Shown here: piece by piece, positions 57,188 to 64,000 of the stretch
Numbering within the stretch: position 1 is the first letter of the stretch
Layout of the letters: each line of letters starts with the position of its first letter
Source of the DNA: Agrostemma githago
Lineage: Eukaryota > Streptophyta > Magnoliopsida > Caryophyllales > Caryophyllaceae
Assembly (NCBI GenBank): GCA_958450325.1
Contig: OY288243.1
Span: 67,998,606 to 68,062,605, forward strand
DNA length: 64,000 bases
Direction: 5' to 3'
Made by a program: the position numbers and the translations under genes
Notes under the pieces: generated by a model
Databases searched by the model: none
Seen by the model: only the letters and a program-made list of their open reading frames with translations
What the model was told of the DNA's origin: nothing

Positions 57188-58647
57188 TGCAGGTTCAGTT
57201 TATTGAGATATTGGTGATCCGGAGTATGAATGTCAAATGTGCAAAGCCCATATGTGGTACGAGGAAAAGATTGGTAAAGGAAAAAAATCCAAGATTTTCC
57301 CTATGTTGCCCAGATGGGAAAGTAACCTTGCCATATCTAAGTCAACCACCTGAATTGTTGAAGTCACTTTTGACAAGACAACACCGTCTAAGTTCTACGT
57401 TCATTGGTAATATTCGCGGCTACAATTGTTGGTATGTTTGGTCGTCCACTGGTGGCATCATTGATAAAACAGTCAATCTTGGTCGAGGTCCATACATATT
57501 TAGGATGAGAGGACAGAATGTTCATCGAATTGGCAGTTTGCTGCCTACTGATGGATCAATTCCAAAGTTCTGCCAGTTATACATTACGATACGGAGGAAG
57601 AGGTTAACAACCGAATAAATGTCATAACGTAAGTACCTTCTGTATGCTCATTTTGTGAATTTGATTGGTCATATTTACGCATTCTTGAAGTTTAATTGTT
57701 TTGTACATTTTCTTTTTATATAAGCAGTGGTGGTGGGCGTAGTAAATTCAATGAGGAACTTATGTCATTACTGAAGGAGATGATCGATGAACATAATACT
57801 CTTGCAAAGACCTTTCATTGGGCCAGGGACAGATTGTCGCCAGATGTAGAAGGGGATGTCAGTATTAGACTGATTGCACGAAGATGCACCGATGGGAGAA
57901 CTTATAACCGTCCAACTACTTCAGAAGTTGCTGTTGTGATTGAAGGAGACATAGGTCCCGACATGGAACATCGGGACACTATAGTTCAAAAATCATGTGG
58001 ACAATTGCAGCGTATTTCTGAGCTGCATCCATCATATCTTGCCCTACAATATCCTATTTTGCTCCCATATGAGGAGAATGGATTCCGCTTACATATTCCG
58101 CATAGTGAAACGTCTATTGGTATAAGCAATGACCATAAACCGCGTGAGGAGCTCACTTTACGCAAATTCTTTGCCTTCCGATTTCAAGATAGACCAATGA
58201 AAATTGAGTTCCCTACGTGGTCACAAGCTTGCAACTTATTCCAATAGATTTGCATTAACGGATACATGATGGTTGAGTCGCAGAGATTATCATTCTTACG
58301 TTTCAACCAAGATTTACTGAGGGTTGACAAGTACAAGAATGTTATTGATGCAGTTGAAGGAGGTAATGTTGATCCATCGTCCACCGGTAGTTGCTACATT
58401 GTACCATCCTCTTACACATCCAGTGACGCTTTTATCTGGTCAAAGTATCTGGACACTATGGCTATTTGTAGGTGGTGTGGCTATCCAGACCTGTTCATTA
58501 CCTTTACCTGCAATCCTAAATGGCCAGAGGTAAGAGGTCTTCGCTCTGAAGATCGTCCAGATATTTTGTCGCGAATTTTTCAGGTGAAGCTATACGAATT
58601 AATACAGGACTTGAAAGTTCGCAAAATTTTCGGGAGGACTAAAGCAG
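57188..58647 (+). pseudogene. Helitron RepHel: zinc-finger-like region and Helitron_like_N domain
   Basis: After an AG at 57192 the frame reads DIGDPEYECQMCKAHMWYEE, a Cys-rich motif, preceded by a TGA where a sense codon is usual. A frameshift in the A run at about 57283 leads to RFSLCCPDGKVTLPYL and FRMRGQNVHRIGSLLPTDG. One base is missing near 57583 before YDTEEEVNNRINVI; a donor at 57628 and acceptor at about 57727 bracket an intron. The next exon has LIARRCTDGRTYNRPTTSEV, RISELHPSYLALQYPILLPY and a TAG (58246) before INGYMMVESQRLSFLR, then VPSSYTSSDAF and FITFTCNPKWPEV. It ends at a GT donor at 58648. Domain order matches the plant Helitron family. Confidence 0.88.
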
Positions 58648-58750
58648 GTATGTATTTTCATATTTTTTTTCAATCCAATCTTACTTCACCCATGCTTTTT
58701 TTAATTGTTTCCCTTTGTACTCATTTTTAAATTATTCAAATCATTTGTAG

Positions 58751-59724
58751 TTGTGTATACAGTCGAATTCCAAAAGAGAGGACTCCCCCATGCACACATC
58801 CTATTGTTCCTCCATCGAGATGACAACTTCCCAGAGGTGGCAAACGTAGATAGAATCATTTCGGCCGAGATTCCCGACGAAAGGCAGAATCCCATATTAC
58901 ACGTTGCAGTATCGGAGTTAATGATCCATGGTCCTTATGGTACAACAAATCCTCAATCACCGTGCATGGTAAAAGGTGCATGCATTCGGAAGTTTCCAAA
59001 GCAATTCAACCCCAGAACTACAGTTGACAAGAATGGTTTTCTTATTTACCAGAGAAGAGATAATGGTCGTACAATTCTGAAAAACGGTGTGCCCATTGAT
59101 AATCGCTATGTTGTTCCCTATAATCCTTACCTTATCGATAAATATCGTGCTCACATGAATGTGGAGTGGTGCAATCAAGCCAGGTCAATTAAATATCTAT
59201 TCAAGTATACCAATAAAAGGGCCTGATCGCGCGTGTTACAATGGAATCATCCTATAGTCGTCGCAATAACCAAAATTAGCTCGACTAGATTTAGAAGTTG
59301 GACGATTGTCGATATGTATCTGCATGTGAAGCTGTTTGGAGGATATTTGCTTTTGACATCCATTATAGGACTCATGGTGTTGAAAAACTTCAATTCCACC
59401 TCCCGGGGGAGCAGTCTGTCATCTCCGAAGATGATGACCCAATTGATGAGGTTCTTGATAACTCAAGCATTGCTATGTCAAAATTCATCGATTGGTTTGC
59501 GTTGAATGCTAGGGACCCTAATACACGTGATCTACTTCTATTCGAGATTCCTCAAAGTACGTATGAGATAAGACTAAGAAGCAGTGGAAGCGTAGGCAAA
59601 AGTTTTTTACAATTGGTAGGTTGCACCACGTTCCCCCAAAATGTAATGAACTCTACTAAATGAGAACGATGTTGAACCATTCTAGGGGAGCAATGTGTTA
59701 TGAGGACATTCGAACTGTGAATGG
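58751..59724 (+). pseudogene. Helitron RepHel: HUH Rep nuclease and linker
   Basis: After a 103-base intron (58648-58750, GTATGT...TTTGTAG) the exon opens VVYTVEFQKRGLPHAHILLFL, whose HAH is the HUH metal-binding motif (about 58789-58797). The paired-tyrosine motif region is SIKYLFKYTNK near 59187-59214. An extra base in AAAAGGG (59214-59220) shifts the frame, and CRYVSACEAVWRIFAFDIHYR-type sequence follows to LDNSSIAMSKFIDWF and QSTYE. Another shift occurs before KQWKRRQKFFTIGRLHHVPP. HUH and Tyr residues, which nick and join the single strand in rolling-circle transposition, are both still readable; the gene is not. Confidence 0.9.
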
Positions 59725-59726
59725 TA

Positions 59727-59924
59727 CTCCTTCCATTCTAATGAATTGTTTGCCTTTACTTTTGGCACCAAGGGCAAGAGATCCAATGAGGAATTGGCAT
59801 GTGTAGTCAAGCTCATGAGAAGGGTCAAATTAGATATAAAAAACATTCCTAAAATAGAAAGGCAAACAATTCATTGAGACGGCCCAATATGGAATAGGCA
59901 AAAAGTTCATTGGGACGAAGGAAA
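59727..59924 (+). mobile_element. Stowaway-like MITE in RepHel
   Basis: Inserted between codons for the EDIRTVNG and YQTFREACFALDL stretches. Termini CTCCTTCCATTCTAATGAATTG and, reverse complement, TTCCTTCGTCCCAATGAACT; TA flanks. The same family as the MITE at 42506, opposite orientation. Confidence 0.82.
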
Positions 59925-59926
59925 TA

Positions 59927-60534
59927 TATGTTATCAGACTTTCCGAGAAGCGTGCTTTGCTCTTGACTTGATTGGTGACGATACTGAGTATGTCGATGCG
60001 ATTAAGGAAGCACACTATTGGGAGTCAGTGACTTATCTTAGGCATCTATTCGTGTCGTTGTTGTTATCTAATTCTATGTCGATGCCATATACTGTGTGGG
60101 ATGAGACGTGGGAATTGTTATCCGATGACATCCTCTTTAGGGAACGGAGGCTTCTATCGAATCCCGGTAAGTTTGTCTCTTATCTTCTTATGATGTAGTA
60201 TATATTTTTAGTACTCACGGTTGCAAATTGTATTCACTTTATATTCTCATTAAATATTATTTTGAATGCATATTCACGTTGGTTACGTTTTGTCTTACAT
60301 TTGGAGTTGACTGAGGAAGAGATTCATAACTTAGCCCTACTCGATATTGAGGTTTTACTGGAAAGTAATGGTAGTAGTTTGGCTAGGTTTGAAGACATGC
60401 CCATTCCTGATTCATCAGTTGTTTCTGGCTTATGTAACATGTTGGTCCAAGATGAATTATCGTATGATAGGGATGCTTTGCATCGTGAATTTGAAGTTGC
60501 CTTGCCTAGGCTCACTAGTCACTACCGACCAACG
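59927..60534 (+). pseudogene. Helitron RepHel: region linking Rep to helicase
   Basis: Reads TFREACFALDLIGDDTEYVD, HYWESVTYLRHLFVSLLLSN, DETWELLSDDILFRERRLL to a donor at about 60166 (CCCGGTAAG). After an intron the frame resumes at about 60290 with LELTEEEIHNLALLDIEVLL and ends NMLVQDELSYDRDALHREFE. A frameshift at about 60520 (TSHYRP against TTDQRSVYDEI) passes into the helicase frame. Confidence 0.86.
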
Positions 60535-61710
60535 TTCTGTATACGATGAAATTACTAATGTCGTTACATCGCAACAAAGTGTCGTTTTCTTTGTGTATGG
60601 CTTTGGAGGTACAGGGAAAACATTTATATGGCAAACATTATATGCCGATTTGCGCAGCAAGGGGCAGATTGTGCTTCTTGTTGCGTCAAGTGGAATTGCG
60701 GCCACTTTACTTCCTGGAGGTAGGACAACCCATTCTAGATTTAGCATTTCGAATAATGCTGTCAAGACTTCCACTTGCTCCAATATCAAGCCTCGATCGG
60801 ATTTGACTGAGCTAATAATGAAAACAAGTCTCATTATATGGGATGAGGCACCCATGATCCATAGGCATGCATTTGAGGCTTTTGATCGCAGTTTGAAAGA
60901 TGTCATGCTTGCTGTGAGCCCACGAAATACGGACCTGCCTTTTGGGGGTAAAATTGTTGTATTTGGAGGTGACTTTCGACAAATACTTTCAGTTGTACCT
61001 AAATGGAGTAGGTCTGACATTGTGCATCCAGCTTTATTTTCATCTTATTTATGGTCATCATGCAAGGTAACTTCTATTGCATTTTCTACGAGTGATTTCG
61101 TTGTCTGTGGTGTCATCTACTTTTCAGTTTGTCTCTATTTTTTCCATGACTATGAATCATTCCACCTTTTGTTTACTTTATTTATACAGGTGCTCACACT
61201 CACCCAGAACATGCGCCTTTAAGGTGGTGCCTCTTCTTATAATGCACAAGAAATACGAGACTTCTCGGATTGGATCCTTAGAGTTGGTGATGGTGTGGAA
61301 GGTGAGTACAACGACGGCGATGTTGATGTTAAATTTCCGAATGAAGTTCTTATTCATAATGTCAACGATCATATTGCATCAATTGTGACCAACACATATC
61401 CCGGTTTGTTGGATCGACTGTGGGATGATGATTATTTGCAACAACGAGCAATTTTGGCCCCTACACACGAATTTGTTGAATTGATTAATGACTATGTATT
61501 ATCTCTTCTTGACGATGTAGAGAAGGTATATCTAAGCTCTGATGAGGTATGTATGGACGAGATAGTTCCGGGCCAGCCTAATATGCACTCCACTGAATTC
61601 TTGAACAGCATTAAGTGCTCCGGGTGATTCATAACCATGAGTTACGATTAAAAGTGGGTGCTATGGTTATGCTTATTCGGAATATTGATCAATTTTGTGG
61701 GTTGTTTAAT
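60520..61710 (+). pseudogene. Helitron RepHel: Pif1-like helicase, Walker A/B part
   Basis: Walker A GFGGTGKT at 60599-60622, then LLVASSGIAATLLPGGRTTHSRF, Walker B region LIIWDEAPMIHR (about 60829-60864), FGGKIVVFGGDFRQILSVVP. An intron at 61067-61189 (GTAACT...TTTATACAG) joins SYLWSSCK to VLTLTQNMRL, where a TAA (61220) replaces the usual Gln or similar. The frame continues with NAQEIRDFSDWILRVGDGV and DVDVKFPNEVLIHNV into the segment shared with positions 1-375. At 61711 the solo LTR interrupts. SF1 helicase of Pif1 type; dead in this copy. Confidence 0.9.
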
Positions 61711-64000
61711 TGTAACACCCCGTGTTTAACAAACGTTATTAAAGTTTTAAATCTATTGTTAAACAATCTTTAAAACAAGAAAAATATTTTACGAATAGTA
61801 AACCGTCGTTTTTGACAATTTAAAATAATTTTCCATCTTGCAATAAATAAGAACGATTTATCAAATTTTTAAAATAATAATTCGAGACCCGGTTACGCGA
61901 AGACGTAAACAAACGACGGAACAACGCCCGTAAATGTGACATGTAGTCTACTAAGGCTAATTTTCAACAAGTAATGATTACTTTTAAATTATTGTCCTTA
62001 TTACTATTCATCGTCTGTTTTGCACATCGTAACACCATTTCTGTTTCAAAAATAAATATTTCGGGTTCCGTTATTTTATCTCGTAAATTTCATATTTCTA
62101 TTTTCGAGAAAAAAAACGAGCTTATCTTAACCCGTGTTAAAATTCAATTGTCGATATTTTCAAAACGTTTTTAGTTTTCTAGTTATAAAACAATCGAGGT
62201 TATTAAAATATAAATTCTCGGTAGCAAATTTACGTAAAACGGAACGAATTTTGAGAGACCGGAAACTGACCCATTTGGGCCTCTCACACTCACGTCATAT
62301 TTGGTGCTTGCTAAATACTTGGGATATTTGTTCCACTCCCATTATTTACTCCATATAATAACCACTACTACTTTACTACATTCATTTTACTACTTACCCA
62401 CATTCATCTTACTTTTTACATCTTATTTCTTACTTCTTACTACAACTCCATCCTCATAAACAAAACACAAGCCAACCTTTATTAAGAAACACTTCTTTGA
62501 AGAAGAAGACCTTCCCAGTATCGACGATATTATCGACCCCGACAATCTTTAGTTTTTAATATCGCTATTAAATAGTAGCTAACAAGGTAACCAAGCTTTT
62601 CTTCTAACATCCTTTTTATATATAAGTATATTTATGTTACTAATATAGTAATATGCTTAGTTTAATATTTAGGCTTATTTTATGACTAACATTACTAAGT
62701 AATATATATAAAAATGTTATATGATTAATTTTAATGCTTTTTATTTTGTTTATAAGACTTATAGTAAATTTGATTTAGAGGACGTAGAGTTACTATGGGA
62801 CCGAAATGTACTTGTAGCGGACTTCGATTTAATTTTCGTTATGTAGTTTCGTTTATGACTAAAATAATGCCTTGACGAAAGTTCCACTATTAAATTTCTC
62901 ATCACTTTAATTTTTGTTATATAAAAGAAAATAGATAAAAATGGTTAAAAGAACCTATAAAGAATAAAATCAATTTTTGTTGTTTTTGGTATCTCTTCAT
63001 TCTTTTTATTATTTATGTATTGTTTATTAATTGCATTATATTCCACTTTACTTTTGTTTTACATTTCTTGCTAATTAATTACTTTGTGTATTATGGTTTT
63101 TGTTCATATTTTTATTTTGGTATTATTTGTACTTATTTATATTTTGTAACAATGTGTAAGTGGGTAACATACAAAAACATTTTGTTTTAATCACATTTTA
63201 TTTCATTTTAAGAAGATAGAAACTTTAAAGGTTACATCGGATATACTAAATGAATTTATTTTACTTTGAAACTTTTACCTGACATTCATAAGTATTACAA
63301 GTAGTACCACGTCAAATTTCATAATTTTTAGATAAGTAGAAATTTAATTATGAAATTTTCATTATTTAGGTTTTAAGGAATTACGTAAATTATTTTATCA
63401 CTTTAAAAATTTGGAAATAAATATGGTAATTCTAATTACAATTCAAAGTTATGTCCTGCAAATTTTCATAATTTTTCATCGATTTTTAGATCACCAAACG
63501 TAATTTACAAATATATTACTTAAAACCGAGTTTTGATAAAAATCGTGTTTACTAGTTTAAAACTTTGAAAAATATAAAATTATTAAAATATGACTTGTTA
63601 AATAAATTTTCAGAAACTATAAAATTAAAAAAAAAAATATTTTATTTAACTTTAATTTTTATATAAATTAAAGAAGTGTAAAATCGTTAAAGAAAAATGT
63701 GTTTTAAATGTATAGAAACGTCAAGATCTCCAAAATCAATTAAGTATGACTTAATATATACTTTTTGGAAACCTTAAGTCACAAATAGTATTTTATTATA
63801 CCTTAGTCTATCTTAATAAAACCTTATTTAAAACAATTCCAATTTAAAAATAAGTTTAAAATAAAGAAAACTTGTTTAAAGGTTATTTTTAGAAATGGAC
63901 AAATAGTAGGACGACACATGTCTTGTGACCCTATTAAATTTTAAATCTATATTTCCTAAATTTAAATTTATAAACAGATGCAAAATATATATATATAAGG
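61336..64000 (+). repeat. Right copy of the 61.3-kb-spaced direct repeat
   Basis: Matches 1-2665, including the RepHel end (61336-61710) and the first 2290 bases of the solo LTR. The TTAAT target duplication left arm is at 61706-61710. Here the upstream RepHel exons are contiguous with the repeat, whereas upstream of position 1 is unseen. Confidence 0.97.
61711..64000 (+). mobile_element. Solo LTR, right copy, cut by the window end
   Basis: First 2290 of the 3518 bases seen at 376-3893; starts TGTAACACCCCG after TTAAT. One base differs (62725). Confidence 0.9.

Noticed and set aside
1..64000. Window ends read as the two LTRs of one giant element
   Set aside because: The repeated part starts inside a helicase frame and has no TG/CA terminus, PBS or PPT at its edges.

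Overview
This window is nuclear DNA from a flowering plant, most likely a eudicot. It is a TE-saturated intergenic block: Ty3/gypsy elements of the Tat, Tekay (chromovirus) and probably Athila lineages, a deleted copia element, Helitrons, Stowaway-like MITEs, tRNA-derived SINEs and TA-flanked foldback elements are inserted into one another. I find no ordinary host gene, tRNA, rRNA or CRISPR array. The species cannot be told from sequence alone.

Layout. 1-4306: the middle and C-terminal pieces of a Helitron Rep-helicase (RepHel), split by a 3.5-kb solo LTR with a 5-bp target duplication. 4613-5637: three copies of a small MITE abutting 5646-15127, a 5'-truncated Tat retrotransposon (RT, RNase H, second RNase H, integrase, an antisense PMD-type extra ORF, PPT and 3' LTR). 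15144-17658: a second antisense extra ORF, of the 'putative gypsy type transposon' (PF04195) family. 17866-28132: a Tekay chromovirus with 5' LTR, PBS, broken gag-pol and chromodomain, itself split by an Athila-like solo LTR; no 3' LTR is seen. 28655-33561: three neighbouring elements each bounded by TA microsatellites and each filled with its own degenerate array; the third carries FAR1-like exons. 34351-43070: a probable complete Helitron carrying an RPA70-like gene, broken by a 3.1-kb solo LTR that holds a SINE. 43406-47167: two more RPA-like genes, one with DBD-A/B-like sequence and one with a zinc-finger DBD-C. 47742-49224: an internally deleted copia element on the minus strand. 49225-56441: MITE, duplicated non-coding DNA, an Athila-like solo LTR (minus), a triplicated segment and a strong hairpin. 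56869-61710: the N-terminal two thirds of RepHel. 61711-64000: start of the same solo LTR as at 376.

The outstanding structural fact is that 1-2665 and 61336-64000 are the same sequence (I see one base difference), 61,335 bp apart and in the same orientation. The RepHel gene that runs off the right side is the gene whose middle and end appear at the left, as expected for a very young tandem duplication of about 61 kb, a circular template, or an assembly error.

Functionally, the coherent group is the Helitron replication set: HUH-type Rep nuclease, Pif1-like helicase and RPA-like single-strand DNA-binding proteins. The RepHel copy is clearly dead (stops, frameshifts, MITE and LTR insertions). 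The RPA-like gene at 43406-44599 is the only multi-exon gene here whose exons 2-5 join in frame without a stop.
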